A program made the position numbers and the translations under genes. Of a stretch of 64,000 nucleotides of DNA, positions 1-11,129 are shown piece by piece; the first letter of the stretch is position 1, and each line of letters starts with the position of its first letter. The DNA comes from Watersipora subatra (lineage: Eukaryota > Bryozoa > Gymnolaemata > Cheilostomatida > Watersiporidae): assembly GCF_963576615.1 (NCBI RefSeq), contig NC_088718.1, positions 27,396,377 through 27,460,376 of the forward strand. Direction: 5' to 3'. The notes under the pieces were generated by a model. That model searched no databases and was not told where the DNA came from. It worked only from the letters and a program-made list of their open reading frames with translations.

Positions 1-358
1 ATGGGATCTGGTGTTGTGGTCCCTTTGGTCTCCACCGGGTTTGCATCAAGTTCTCCCGGAACTTTTTCCCGTGTGACCGGGTTGATTTTTTCGGAGCTCG
101 GAAGGCATCTTTGGCTTTTTTCTTCCTCCGGTCCAGTCGAATTTTCTCTCGGAGTTATCTCCTGCCCTCATTTTTCTGCAGCTTCTAGTAGCAACTTTTC
201 CCAGCTGGGGGGTGGCATTATAAGCACATGGTCTATTCTGACTTCTTCCTGCCTTCTCTCCGGCCTGCTGGGTCAAGCTCCTTTCATGTTAGGACCCCTC
301 CTTGGCTCTAAGGTGGCCGAGGCTTGCCCCAACCTTTCTGGGCAGGCATGATAAAGTT

Positions 359-855
359 TCAGCCTTCTTTCCCTCTGAATGGAAGATGGCCCTGTTGTTC
401 TACCAGATATGTGTGGTTTTTCCAGGCCTTCAAGACCTGGTATGATCTCATGAACTTCGCCTGCAGCATGGGATTTTCTCCCCGTCTCCGGAGTTTATTC
501 GTGAGCCATACCCAGTCACCTGGGAGTACAGCGGTGGCTCCTTTCGGTCCTCCTGTCTCACTTCTATCTGATTTTGTCATAGTGCCTCGTACACCGTCTG
601 CAGCCTCTGCTGCACCTTAAGGACATGCTTGTGGGCAGGAAAGAACTCGGTCGGTGGTGGGTGGCTTTCCAGCTGGTCCGGCAATTTAAGCTCCCGTCCC
701 AACATCAACATGTTGGCTAGCTCTCCGGTTGCGAAGTGGGGGTGCCTCGGTGTGCCCTTATTAGCTGGGGAAGCAGCAGGTCCCACTTTTCCTGTCTCCG
801 GGTCAAAAGTAGTGCCTTCAATGAGTTCCCAAGTCCCCAACAATTCAGCCAACAA
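359..855 (-). pseudogene. gypsy integrase C-terminal region (fragment)
   Basis: Two overlapping minus-strand reading frames (577-855 and 359-580) follow the integrase core. The second contains a GDWVWL-type segment followed by a basic stretch and a K/F...Y...V pattern, as in the integrase C-terminal (GPY/F-type) module of gypsy elements. The frame change between the two pieces is a break. Downstream, 1-350 keeps the same base composition but I see no recognisable domain. Confidence 0.7.
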
Positions 856-1762
856 TTCCGTAGGCCTGTGGGTAATGAAGAGTCGTATGGGTTTTCCCCA
901 CGTTCCAGAGTAGGCACAGTTTGGCCATCAGTTGGCTCTCGAACTGCGACCCCTGGTCTATGTGGATCTGCTCCGGTAACCCCTGGTAGCAGAAGACCTG
1001 CTCATCCAGTGTGTTTGCGACCATCGGGGCCATGGAGCCAGGTAGTGCCAGTGCGTCCTGCCATCGGGTGAAGTGGTCGGTGAGAACCAGCACCCACTTG
1101 TTCCCCCTAGGCGTGACCTGAAATGGCTCCATCAGGTCCACGGCCATTTTCTGCCAGGGTCGTCCGGCGTAGAGCCTTCTTTTCCCTCCGGTCGCCTTTG
1201 TCCCTCCATGCTTTGCGGCCTGGCACACTTCACAACTCTTGATGAGCCATCTGACTGTGGCTGTCAGTTCGGGCCAGTACCAAGTCAGCTGGAGGCAGCT
1301 TATCGTTTTTCCCACCCCAGAGTGAGCTAAGGCATGCCTTTGCCACACCGTGGTCTCTTGAATAGCTGGGGGCAGATGGTGCACCATCTGACGTGGCCCT
1401 GCGGAGATACGCGTGCTTTCAGCACGACGTCTTGTCACATGCGCAGAGAGCCTCACATGTGATGCAAGATATCCAGCTCTCTGCTCTCGACTTTTAGGTG
1501 TTCTGCTGGCACCTCTTTCCCTGTGGCGATGGCACAATACATGATGGCCACGAGTTCTTGTCTGGTGGCCTGAGTCCTTGCCAGCTTGCCCTTTGGTCCT
1601 GTTATCCCTGGTGTGGCTGGTAGACCCTCGGAGGAACCTCTGGCACCCAGGTTCAGTCCCGCCACTGTTGGGGCGGGAGTCCTGTGCGAGTTGTCGACTG
1701 GCCCTCTGGGTATGCAACATTGCCCAAGATTGATCCTGCCCTGTCAAGAGGGAACGTCCCAT
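845..1762 (-). pseudogene. gypsy integrase: H2C2 zinc finger and catalytic core
   Basis: The frame contains a His-His...Cys-x2-Cys integrase zinc finger (about 1220-1400, with the ending CEVCQAAKH). After it comes the core with its first catalytic Asp in AVDLMEPF and a second in HIDQGSQF. The core is entered by a tryptophan/proline-rich linker typical of gypsy. It integrates cDNA into host DNA in intact relatives. The frame is offset from the upstream RNase H frame (1782-2465), so there is a frameshift near 1765-1780. Confidence 0.88.
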
Positions 1763-1781
1763 CCAGGCAACTAGTCGGTAC

Positions 1782-2465
1782 CTACGCGGCTAACGGCCCT
1801 TGTTCCCTTGCCAGCTCCATCCATGAGAGGCCCTCGGCCCTCTGCTCAATGCTCGCGCATTGCCGGCAGTCCTCGCAGGTTTGCCTGCTCAACCTATCTG
1901 CGTTCCTGTGGCGAGTTCTTGACCGATGCTCCAGGATGTAGAGAAACTCAGCCAGGATCTCTAGCCACCGATCTATCTGGTTCCAGGGTTCCCTCCTTTT
2001 GCATAGCCACCGTAGTGACGTGTGGTCCATCCGTAGGAGGAACTCCTGGCCATACAAATACGGCTGAAAGTGCTTTACTGCCTTTACCACCGCAAGCAGC
2101 TCCTGCCGAGTGACGCAGTAATTGCATTCTGAGAGGGTGAGGGTCTTGATGTAGTAATCAATGACTCTTTCGCAGCCCTCCTGTACTTGAGACAGCATGG
2201 CTCCCACTCTACATCTACTGGCATCTGTGTCCAGAATGTAATGCCTCCGGGGATCCGGGTAGCCCAAGATCAGGGCAGTGCTGATACTATCCTTCAGTGC
2301 GTTGAATACGATCTGTTCCCTTCCGTCCATCTCAAGAGCTCTCCTTTTGCAGTCAGTCGGTGCAAGGGATGCGCTATAGCGGCAAACTCCGGGATATATT
2401 GTCGGTAGTAGCCGACCGTCCCGAGGAATCCTTGGAGTTCTTTCACTCCGCGCGGGCTCGGCCAC
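1782..2465 (-). pseudogene. gypsy RT connection and RNase H domain
   Basis: The segment carries a TDAS-type first RNase H Asp (YILDTDASRCRVGAML), then the conserved SECNYCVTRQELLAVV stretch and a DHTSLRWL segment near the end, ending in an NADRLSR motif. This is the standard gypsy RNase H arrangement, used to degrade RNA in RNA:DNA hybrids. It shares its frame with the RT palm piece at 2511-2762, separated by a stop near 2511. Confidence 0.88.
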
Positions 2466-2510
2466 TCTGTGACTGCTTTCACCTTGTCGGGGTCTGTAGA
2501 GACTCTTTTC

Positions 2511-3514
2511 TTAACTTACTATGTTGCCCAGGTAGCAGACGTGGGTTTGCAATAGTTTGCACTTGGACAGCTTTAACTTCAGTCCGGCCTTGTGGAATCT
2601 CTGGAAAACCTCCTCCAGCTGATGCCGATGCATATCGATGTCCGAGGCAATGACTATAATATCATTTAGATATAGTAGCAGCCGTGTAGCGCACATTCCA
2701 TGAGTTTTTGGAAGGTGGCAGGGGCGCACGGGAGTCCGAAAGGCAACACCTTCCATTTCCATAATTTAGACCGTGTCAAGAAGGCCGACTTCTCCTGCGC
2801 CTCTGCATCCAGGGTTACCTGCCAATATCCGTTCACCAGGTTAAGCGGGATGAAGTAGCGGCTGCTGGACAGGACATCCAGGCTGTTATCGATCCTGGGT
2901 AGAAGGTAGGCATCTTGCTCGGTGACGGTGTTTAGAGGCCGGTAGTCAATGCTGAAGCGCCACTTCCTGTCCTTCTTCCAGACCAACACCACGGGGGAGC
3001 TCCAGGCTCCTCCGGCTGGCTTAATCAGACCCCGCTGCAGCAGATCCAGCACCTGTCCTTTGGCCTCGGCCTCCTTCTCCGGTCCGAGTCTGTGGGGAGG
3101 TTGCCGGATTGGACGGGTGCCCTCCTTAAGTGGAATGGAATGTTCCACCTCAGTGGTCCTTCCTACGTCATCATCACCTGTACTGAACACGTTGGCATAT
3201 CGACTCAGCAAGGAAGCCAACCTCCCTGTTTGACCAGTTCCCTCACAGTTTGGCAGGGCTGCCTGGAACAGTTCCTCAAGGTGAGTCTGCACTTCATTGA
3301 TTGAAGTCGGACCGGCGTCACACAGTAAGGGATTGTCCTCTTCGACCTGCGGGGTCTCCACTTCTGTGTAAGTGCTGATAGTGGCTCCGGACTGAAAAGT
3401 CAATGACCGCTCCGTAGCATTCATGCAGCGGGTGATGACCTGTCTCCTGGATCCTGGCTGATTCAAGCTACTTGCTATCGGAGGTCTGTCGGGAAATCCT
3501 TCGATCAGCCTCAT
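2511..3514 (-). pseudogene. gypsy reverse transcriptase, catalytic motif altered
   Basis: Frame 2666-3514 holds RT fingers and palm: WSSPVVLVWKKD, FSIDYRPLNTVT and FGLPCAPATFQKLM motifs. A second frame (2511-2762) continues with the catalytic box and thumb. The box reads YLND where the family has Y-x-D-D, so one metal-binding Asp is replaced by Asn. Together with the frameshift at about 2670-2760 this makes the enzyme inactive. Confidence 0.9.
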
Positions 3515-4200
3515 GGGCAGTAACTTCGCATGATGATGCGACAGTGTATTGCCATCTCTGTTCGGGCGGGAACCACTACCCTCTCCCTTATCACCTGTAC
3601 CTTGCTCTGTAGCAGCTGCCCATGTCGATCCATGCAGACTAGCTGTCTGCCATCTACTCGAACCACCGGCTGCTCAATTTCGAAAGAGCACTGATGAAGA
3701 ATGGCATGAAGAATGGCCATGAAGAATGGCATTCCGAGTATGGCATTCTCGCTCAAACGGCTAACCACAAAGACTCCCTCTGTCTTTACATCCCTCAGGC
3801 AGATGGCCCGACAGATTATCCCGTAGAAGGAGAACCATGTTCCCTCAGCCAATAGTCCAAGGCTGTCACTCTCCTCGAGTTGGTCCCATACGGCTCCTGG
3901 CAATCGGTCAAAGACCTGCTTATTGATCAGGTTTGTGGTGCATCCTGTGTCTAAAAGAAACTGAATGGGCCGCTCCTCCATTTTTTCTGAGAGGAAATAG
4001 CTGGTGGAGTGAGGTCGGCTGAGGGCTTGCGCCCTAAAGGCGTCTTCCAAGGCATGTTCCGAGAGACTTGGGAGCTTTCCTTTCTGCGGTGGGGCAGGGT
4101 CAATCCCTCGGGCCGTCCTACGTCTGGGGTGGACCCACGGCTCCTGTGATTGCCATCGATCGGGTCTCGGGTCAGCACTTTTTGCTCTCCTATTGGCCAT
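3511..4200 (-). pseudogene. gypsy aspartic protease region
   Basis: The minus-strand frame contains FLLDTGCTTNLI, a retropepsin active-site motif (DTG), and about 70 residues later an ILGMPFF segment, the second conserved protease motif. The N-terminal third is polar and probably the end of Gag. It overlaps the RT frame by a few bases in another phase, so it is separated from RT by a frameshift. Confidence 0.85.
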
Positions 4201-4204
4201 GTCT

Positions 4205-4620
4205 GGCTTTCAGTAGGTTTCTGCTCTCTTCCCAGAGCAGTGCCTCTACTGTGTCCATGGCTCTCGGCTCCTTTCCGAGTTTTTTCCTGTAGGAAGTTCT
4301 TCCAGTAGGAGCTCGCTACCTCCCCAGACAAATCTTGTCAGAGCCTTTAATAGGTTTCTGCTCCCGGAGCAGTACATCCACTATGTCCGATACTGCAGGG
4401 CTTTCCGCAGCTCTCTCTGGGTTTCTTCCCGTAGGAAGTTCTTGTAGTAGGAGCACGCTGCCTCTTCGGTTAAGTCCTGTTGGAGACTTTAGTAGGTTTC
4501 TGCTCCCGGAGCAGTGCATCTACTGGGTCCGATGCCGCAGGGCTTTCCACAGCTCTTTCTGGGTTTCTTTCTGTTGTCAGGAAGTTCTTTCAGTAAGAGC
4601 AGTGTCACCGTTTTTCAGGC
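4205..4620 (-). repeat. about 140-bp tandem triplication inside the gypsy gag region
   Basis: The words taggtttctgctc, gagcagt(g/a)c, tccgatg/tgtcc, gggctttcc and gtaggaagttctt recur at about 4213, 4351 and 4493, giving a period of 138-142 bp and three diverged copies. A length near 140 is not a strict multiple of three in each copy, so the repeat also shifts frame. Confidence 0.8.
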
Positions 4621-4727
4621 AGCCCAGTTCATCCAGAGTCCAGTAATTCTCCCAGTGCCCAGTAATCCTGATGCGAGTCCTGTGTTGGAGTTTTTGGCAT
4701 CGTTAGCGATCCCACTGCTGCCACCAG

Positions 4728-5045
4728 TGTAAAGGTTTTGTGCGGCTTTCACTTCCCTCCACTAGTACAAGACTCGGTGCATAAGTTTATACATATATTC
4801 TGCTTAGTTCATAAGTTGTACAAGAATGATCAAGTAACAGGCAATGAACAGGCCAAGAACAGCCCTGCTCTTCTACATAAATGTTCGAGCTTATATAGCT
4901 AGTAAGCTTTGCCTCCGTTCTACTTGGCTGGACCTGGCACGGCTCGGCCCGGCTCGGTTTTGACTCGGCACGGCTCTGGCTTGGCTTTGGTTTGGCTTTG
5001 GCTTGACTTGGCTTGGCTAAACATAAGGGGATGCCATCCGCCACA
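4728..5045 (-). repeat. 5' LTR of the gypsy element, with PBS at 4707-4727
   Basis: On the minus strand the LTR starts TGTGGCGGATGGC at 5045 and ends CCTTTACA at 4728 (318 bp, TG...CA ends). One base further in is TGGTGGCAGCAGTGGGA, the primer-binding site starting with the usual TGG. A TATA box (CTATATAAG, minus strand) lies near 4892-4902. Between 4917 and 5021 there is a run of imperfect GGCTTGG/GGCTCGG short repeats. Confidence 0.85.
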
Positions 5046-5719
5046 ATATATCACTGATATGTTTCAGTTCTCAAATACCAGATATTCATGGCAGGATAAT
5101 TTTATTGTGTACTTATCAAAAGGTGCACTGGACAATTGTATTGCTAAGGATTTTAATCATGTGTCAATAGAAAAAATATGTATACCTCAGCGTAGTAGTT
5201 TCAAGTCTTACTTGCATAAGTTTTTGTTTTTAGGTTGATGACATGACTAGGCAATATCTTTTCATTCAGTTAGTTTTATTTGCACTATATGTAAAACGTT
5301 TTTTTCTATAAACATGTTTATAGACTGCTCAATAAAAGTGTATATAGTCATATAATTATATATATATATCATTATAATTATATACATATATAATTGTACT
5401 TAAAATATACAATAATATAGTATATTATAATATATTATAGTTATATGTGTGTAGTTAATCCCATATGCAACTCTTGTAGTTCTTAGAGGATTAGGTGTAA
5501 GACCTGCTCATCAAATGTGACTCGACCACATACTAACAACAGTCCACACAAGTGAGATGCAGAAAAGCGCATTATTGTTAATGACTAAGATTGTGAGATG
5601 AGTGCTCAAACTCCTAGGGCTCTGGTAAATGACCTGAGCTTGTGTAGACACTACCACCTGCTGGAGTAAACTAGAGTGAGTAGACATATATACCTCTCAT
5701 TTATCTTTTATCTTCTATC

Positions 5720-5726
<7 letters not shown>
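5046..5726. other. AT-rich flank, no gene seen
   Basis: Host DNA flanking the gypsy insertion. It holds ATATAATTATATAT-type low-complexity sequence at 5340-5450 and no supportable coding or RNA feature. Confidence 0.5.

Positions 5727-5771
<45 letters not shown>
5727..5771. repeat. (AT)n microsatellite
   Basis: A nearly pure run of about 22 AT dinucleotides. It is the terminal tail of the tRNA-derived repeat that follows on the minus strand. Confidence 0.95.
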
Positions 5772-5774
<3 letters not shown>

Positions 5775-5935
5775 CGCAAAGTTTGTCGTCTGTCGTTCAT
5801 TGTCTGTTCAACTGAAGTGATTAAAATCCAGCAATGAAAATTATACTTCGTACTGGATTTGAAATACGAAGATCGCAACCGCAAGTTTGTAAATAAGAGC
5901 ACCTAACCACAAGACTACGCTTTTCCTACTATTAC
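5755..5935 (-). mobile_element. tRNA-derived repeat (SINE-like or Helitron 5' end)
   Basis: Read on the minus strand there is a tRNA-like head (about 5925-5840) with a box A-like TGGTTAGGTG and a box B-like ATTTCAAATCC. About 100 bp of unrelated body follow, then a tail ending CTTTGCGATTTATATA and (TA)n. The same layout recurs at 6834-7245, 38241-38624, 38939-39320 and 53013-53197. Confidence 0.6.
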
Positions 5936-6833
5936 CATTGCTCTTACCTTCTGCTACATACCTTTTTCGCAATTGCACACCCCAAATGATTAATTAATGC
6001 AGTATGTCCTCGGGTTACGATGCCCTATTATAAGATTCTTTTGCCTTGCTTCAAAAAACATGATGCCTTTGCCGTAGTTGGGAAAATTTACTTTCTCACG
6101 TACAATATCAACAAAAATTCTTCTCAAAATATGGCGGTTGGTGTACTGATTATGACAAAATAAAAAAACCTTGACATTCTATTTGCCGAAATCTTTGTCA
6201 CAACACCTGAAAAAGATATGCAGTGCTCGCTATCTCAGTTCAGTGTTATTTGTTATAAGTTATAGTAAAGACAAATTCAAAAACAAATAAGGGATAAAAT
6301 GTTAGTTGAAAGTTGAAGTTTAGTTTCATAAAATGCATACGAAACCTTTGCTTTGAGTTTGTGTTTTGTAAGCTAATCCATTCTAGTTAAATTCGATTTT
6401 TATGTTATGCATCTGTCTCAAAGGTAAAAACTATCTTCGGTGTATACTGCATGTAGTGCATTGTAATGTAACATTTTCTTGCAGATCATAACCCCTAAAT
6501 ACACTAAAGTTACTGTAGGTAACTATAGTTACTAAAGTTAAAATGTTGTTCTGTCACTAGTTTTAATATGTACAGTACGTATATAAAACTGAGATGATTT
6601 TTACTAGGGGGTGTTTGTATAAGATTATTATTTTGAGCTTTTATACAACTCTATACACAATTATCGCTACAACACTGAAACGAATTAAAGTCATATAGTT
6701 GTAAACAAAATAATTTTTTATTGTAATTGTAATAAAACAGACTTTATTTAGCCATTACTCACTAATTATTTCAATTTTACATTTGAACAAGTTAGAATGA
6801 CAACTGTTATTATTAAATACTATATACGTATAT
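5936..6833. other. no gene seen
   Basis: AT-rich non-coding sequence. Short direct repeats of a gttactaaagtt type occur near 6505-6540. I see no exon, RNA gene or element ends here. Confidence 0.5.
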
Positions 6834-7245
6834 ACTAGCTGTGCTACCTGGCGTTGCCCGGTATTAAAAGTCAGCTTATAAACAATGAGAAGTAATGAGA
6901 GTTGCTTGCCACTTGCTATTTGCCTGGCACATTGTCAGCGGAAAATTTGAGTACGCTTCATAATGAGAACCAACAGCTTCTCATGATGTTTTGCTATGAC
7001 CCTGCGTCGTACGCAAAGCTGTTGAGTATTTGCTCCCATATAGCGACATATATCAGCTAGCAAAGAAATCAATCTTTGTGGCCTAAATGGTACGGCGCCG
7101 GACTTGCGAGCAGGAGGGTCCAAAATGAAATGTTCTATGGTGCAAACTCTTTGTTCCAATATTTTAAGATTTATAGTTGAGCTGCATACGTACACACATA
7201 CGACATTCTTTGAAAAAATATATATAGTATATAGAGAATATATAT
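6834..7245 (-). mobile_element. Helitron-like element with antisense tRNA-like module
   Basis: The left end, read on the minus strand, is a hairpin (CCGGGCAACGCCAGG, 6846-6862) followed 11 bases later by CTAGT, the usual Helitron 3' terminus. The right end reads TCAAAGAATGTCG after a (TA)n run, like the 5' ends of its relatives. A tRNA-like segment with box A-like TGGCCTAAATGGTA lies on the plus strand at about 7079-7122, antisense to the element. Confidence 0.65.
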
Positions 7246-7336
7246 ATAGACTATATATATTTATATATGTTCGTGTATATATACGTGTATATGTACAAAC
7301 TATATGTATTTATATATGTATATTTATACGCCACAT

Positions 7337-7672
7337 AGACTCAACATCAGGTTCAACATCAGAGTCAACATCAGACTCAACATCAGAGTCAACATCAAAG
7401 TCAACATCAGAGTCAACATGAGACTCAACATCAAAGTCAACATCAGACTCAACATCAGAGTCAACATCAAAGTCAACATCAGAGTCAACATGAGACTCAA
7501 CATCAAAGTCAACATCAGACTCAACATCAGACTCAACATCAGAGTCAACATCATAGCTAACATCAGACTCATCATCAGACTAAACATCAGACTCAGCATC
7601 AGACTCAACATCGGACTCAAAATCAGACTCAACATCAGACTCGACATCAGACTTAACATCAGAGTTAACACC
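7337..7672. repeat. 12-bp minisatellite (CATCAGAGTCAA type)
   Basis: About 27 copies of a 12-mer with variants CATCAGACTCAA, CATCAGAGTCAA, CATCAAAGTCAA and CATGAGACTCAA. The 12-bp period keeps frames open on both strands, but the predicted peptides are pure repeat and are not credible genes. The right end decays gradually. Confidence 0.95.
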
Positions 7673-7966
7673 AGAAGCACTTTTTAACATAAGCCTACTG
7701 CCAAAGTTTCAATAAACGGTTTTGTAACCTCGTTCACACATGTACATCCACAGTTTTCTTTGCATTACTGATTTTTGCACTACTTGAACAATGGTAAACA
7801 GTGCTTCATACTTTCATTTTATGTTTCAAAATTATAGATACTGAGCAGACTAGCCTAGTGCAGATGGTAGTAGTGGGAATAAGAAGAAAAGTTTGCTCGG
7901 CTTAAACTTGAAATGTGAATTTGTAGACAAACACAAGTGAACATCTTCCCCCAGTTTTGTAAAAGT

Positions 7967-10375
7967 TTACAGCCACTTTAAATCTTTTAAAAGAGCTGTA
8001 GGTAGCTTACCTAATCCATAGATTTGAATATCAGTTAGAGCTATGCCTTTCATATTCTGAAAAAAGACAGCCAGAGTATATCCAGTCATGTCTCCAATAG
8101 GAAAACTAATTTCAAATTTATCTCTGTGTGCATAAGTAGGCCGAACATGGCTCACTGAGTCCCAGATACTACTATTCATTTGAGGAAACCATGTGATGTT
8201 CTTGGCGGTAGACGCAAGTACATGTAGTCCTCTGTACATTTTCCAGTTAGCTGAATAAGAGGATATACATATACAAAAAATAAATACATGAAAATGTGCT
8301 CGCAATGTGCTTAGAAAGGAAATTTCAACATTCAATTTGGCGTATCAGTTTTTTACCTCTTTTATTTCCAAATCATGATGTAGCTTGAAGTATACATACA
8401 ATGTATGTACTTTATGTACATTACAGTGCATATAATGTTACTTTCAGTACAACATAACCAAGGACTACTCTGGTTACATTAACTCACCAGACAGTATATA
8501 GTCTGCTTTGCACCACACTGGTACAAGTTCAAAGCAGTAAATTATAGACAACAGTAACAAGGTAAAAACTGAAGGAAAAAATGTCTCTTAACTTAAATCA
8601 ACTTCAACAAATGAAAATATTACATCTGATCAGGTGTTCTGTAATATATACTACTTTAGAAAATTACTGTTCTTTACAATAATAAAAGCGGTGTCTGTCC
8701 ATAGCTACAGTGGAAGGTTGAAAAAAGATCTCATCTCACATGCTTCGAACCCACAAAATTCAATAATTCAAATAATTCAATATTCACCGAATTCAATATG
8801 GTACAACACACGTGCGTCTAATAACCATGCGTTGACACTTCAGAAATATTGTGCATATACCTATTTTCTGTGCTTCACTCTACACCTGACCATGTTTTAC
8901 AGCACACTAGGCTGCCAGGGTACTAATATATCTGTCCTAATGGTGCAATGCATTTTATCTATCTACAGTATAACTAGCCATACATACCTTCGTTGTTCCC
9001 AGCGCGCAAAACAACAGACACAAATGAGTAGCATGTGTCAAGCTCTAAAATAATCCACTGATTACCCTCATCATTTGATGTCCACTCTGTCAGACGACTG
9101 TCATCTGTGAGCAGGTGCTTATCTTCATAGTTTGAACTTACATTTACTTGAGCAGATGAGATGTTAATATTCTCTACATAATCTACAAGCATATGGGCTG
9201 GATTACAAAAGCTTCTAAAAGGCTCTTCGTCTAATGAGTAAAACAAATTTCATTGAATAGGATGGCTTTTTTAAATGTGGCAATTTGTAATACAGAAAAC
9301 TTGTAGATTTTTACTTAAAAATCGACTACTGATGATTCCACTTAATAACTCTATTTATTCAAAGAACTTACAACAATAAACATTGTTAGAACATGTCTCA
9401 TTATAGACCAATTTCAGGTGCAACATAGGGCCATAAAGTCAAAAACGTTATTTTAGATGTAATTTTGTATGATCTGACAACTTCATTATAAATATTAAAA
9501 AAACTGTCTCATTGATTTTTGTAAAAAGATTAATAAGCTGAAAAACTGTGTGGAATTAGTTATGCAACATACATCTACAGTATACATGTAACATATAGAT
9601 ACACAGCCGGCCAGTTTGAGACAAGCTAATCATATAAAACATACATCAAGCAGGTTTAACACCAGTTTCTAGACACTGTAACTAGGTAAGGTCTTACCTG
9701 CATAGTATGTGCTCCTAGGAATCCTGCAACAAATGTCGTAAGCTGAAACCTAGGCAGTGTTTCAATTGAAGAGACTTTTGTAGCAATAGAAATGTACAGT
9801 ACACTTTCATAGTTAGCAACAGTTTGATATGTGCATTACAATTCCTATTTGGTGACAGCTTGACATATACAACGCACATTTACAGCTGTTAGGTGTTTTA
9901 ATATGTACGGTACACGCTCATATTTGGTAGCTGTTTGATATAAACAGTTTACTTTCATAGCTGGTAACTCTATGGTATGTACAGTACACTTTCATAGTTG
10001 GCAACAGTATGATATGTACAGTACACTTTCATAGTTGGTAACTGTATGATATATGTACAGCACACTTTCATAGTTGGTAACTGTATGATATGTACAGTAC
10101 AATTTCATATTTAGTAACAGTATGATATGTACAGCACACTTTCATATTTGGTATCTGTTTGATATAAACGGTGTACTTTCACAGCTGGTAATTGTTTGAT
10201 ATGTACAGTACACTTTCATTGTTGGTAACAGTTATATATCTTCTCTGGTTCCACACAAGGTAATGGTTTTTGTTAAGCTTACAGTTCCCTGAATGCATTA
10301 TAAACAATATTGTCGGAACACTCACCCATTGGCTGATAAACTCAAAAGCAATATTGGAATCACCCGTAAAAACAT
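7967..10375 (-). CDS. secreted F5/8-type C (discoidin-like) domain protein, four-exon model
   Basis: Four exons join in phase: 10375-10326, 9723-9698, 9230-8988 and 8250-7967, for about 200 aa. The product starts with a signal peptide (MFLRVIPILLLSLSANG). A single F5/8C-like domain follows: a paired-strand segment around NISSAQVNVSS, a TDDSRLTEW core, QWIILELDTCYSFVSVVL, and a terminal ALTDIQIYG strand. These are the usual landmarks of the fucolectin/discoidin fold, which binds carbohydrates or membranes outside the cell. There are two Cys (in FCNP and DTCYS) and four N-glycosylation sequons (NIS, NVS, NIT, NSS). The 3' end is uncertain: a good donor (G|GTAAGC) at 8010 could splice on, or the frame can read through 15 more codons to TAA at 7967. 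The family call rests on pattern only; a search could place it better. Confidence 0.75.
8011..8250 (-). CDS. F5/8C gene exon 4: C-terminal half of the domain
   Basis: The acceptor is CTCTTATTCAG. The exon encodes NWKMYRGLHVLAS to DIQIYGL, the closing strands of the F5/8C sandwich. The coding frame continues past the possible donor at 8010 to a TAA at 7967-7969, so the exon may be terminal. Confidence 0.82.
8988..9230 (-). CDS. F5/8C gene exon 3: N-terminal half of the domain
   Basis: The acceptor is ACTCATTAG and the donor is AAG|GTATGT. The 243 nt encode EEPFRSFCNP through LRAGNNE, including the TEW and QWIILEL landmarks. It enters and leaves in phase 1. Confidence 0.85.
9698..9723 (-). CDS. 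F5/8C gene exon 2: 26-nt microexon
   Basis: The microexon lies between TTTGTTGCAG and a strong donor CAG|GTAAGA. It enters in phase 2 and leaves in phase 1, encoding G-IPRSTYYA-D across the junctions. It bridges the signal peptide exon to the domain exon without a stop. Confidence 0.6.
9785..10235. repeat. about 50-bp degenerate minisatellite
   Basis: Roughly nine diverged units sharing gatatgtacagtacactttcatag and ttggtaactg. It lies inside the F5/8C gene's intron 1, between exon 1 (10326) and the microexon. Confidence 0.85.
10326..10375 (-). CDS. F5/8C gene exon 1: start codon and signal peptide
   Basis: The ATG is at 10375 and the 16 codons encode a short basic start and a Leu/Ile-rich core ending near SLSANG. 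The donor is GG|GTGAGT and leaves phase 2. That phase fits exactly with the next predicted exon, which supports both. Confidence 0.7.
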
Positions 10376-11109
10376 AGTTAAAACCAGTTTAACTAGGCCT
10401 TTTCTAATCTACATAACTTAAACTCATTATAAGGTTGACTTTGAGCGTGAATGGGTAAAGTTTTTACATGCTGTCATAATTGTTGAACATTCCACTCAAA
10501 TATCAGTGAGAAGAAAGGCTACTTATAAACAGCAAGACTGAACGCAGACCGACAGCATTCTTTAAATTACACCATGTATTTTACTATGCTTCTAATGCCT
10601 ACCGGTTTTTGAAAGAAGAAAACTAAGAATGCATTTCAAATATTGTTAAAGTTTTAAGCTAAAGATGGCTAAATGATCATGACGTATTATCTATTACAAA
10701 ATAGTTGATCCTTGGTGTGATCTAAAAGCTCAGCTTTTTTGTTACCGAGTTTGGTTAGTATATTCTGTAGACATGTTGAACAACTTATCATTTTACCACT
10801 AAAATATCTGGTGCTATAATGGATTTGCTTTCAAGAAACTCCTTAGTAATATGCAAAGTGTATATGTGAAAACAAAAGCGTTTCTGGTAATACACAACAT
10901 ATATCTCTAAAAGAATAAGAAAATAATGTTTGAAGGTTTTATGGCAGTTACCAAAAGCTTACTTAGGACCATCAAAACCTATTTAGGAGCAAAAAACGGC
11001 TTTTTTTGACAGTTTTATGTTACAAACATGGTGATTAAAAAGGAACAATAGAGTTTAACAAAATGTTCTCTTTCACTCACCATAAATGTCCAGTAAACTG
11101 AATTGTCTG
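10376..11109. other. upstream region of the F5/8C gene, no gene seen
   Basis: Non-coding. A stretch at 10885-10965 (shared words acacaaca, atgtttgaaggttttatgg and gttac/atcaa) reappears at 12437-12510, so the 30-bp satellite is bracketed by a direct repeat. Confidence 0.5.
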
Positions 11110-11129
11110 AGAAGTTTTATTCATGTCTA

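Larger units (their letters stand above)
1..5045 (-). mobile_element. Ty3/gypsy LTR retrotransposon, decayed, truncated by window edge
   Basis: Reading the minus strand from 5045 downward gives LTR, primer-binding site, a repeat-bearing gag-like region, aspartic protease, reverse transcriptase, RNase H, H2C2 zinc finger, integrase core and integrase C-terminus. That order (integrase after RNase H) is the Ty3/gypsy order. The coding capacity is broken into several frames by stops and frameshifts, so the copy is dead. The second LTR must lie left of base 1. Window GC content is clearly higher here than in the flanking host DNA. Confidence 0.93.

Noticed and set aside
1..620. Plus-strand frames over the first 600 bases
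   Set aside because: They mirror the minus-strand gypsy coding region, which carries the recognisable motifs.
7304..7687. Asn/Ile/Arg-rich and Leu/Met-rich frames at 7.3-7.7 kb
   Set aside because: Both are translations of the 12-bp minisatellite on opposite strands.
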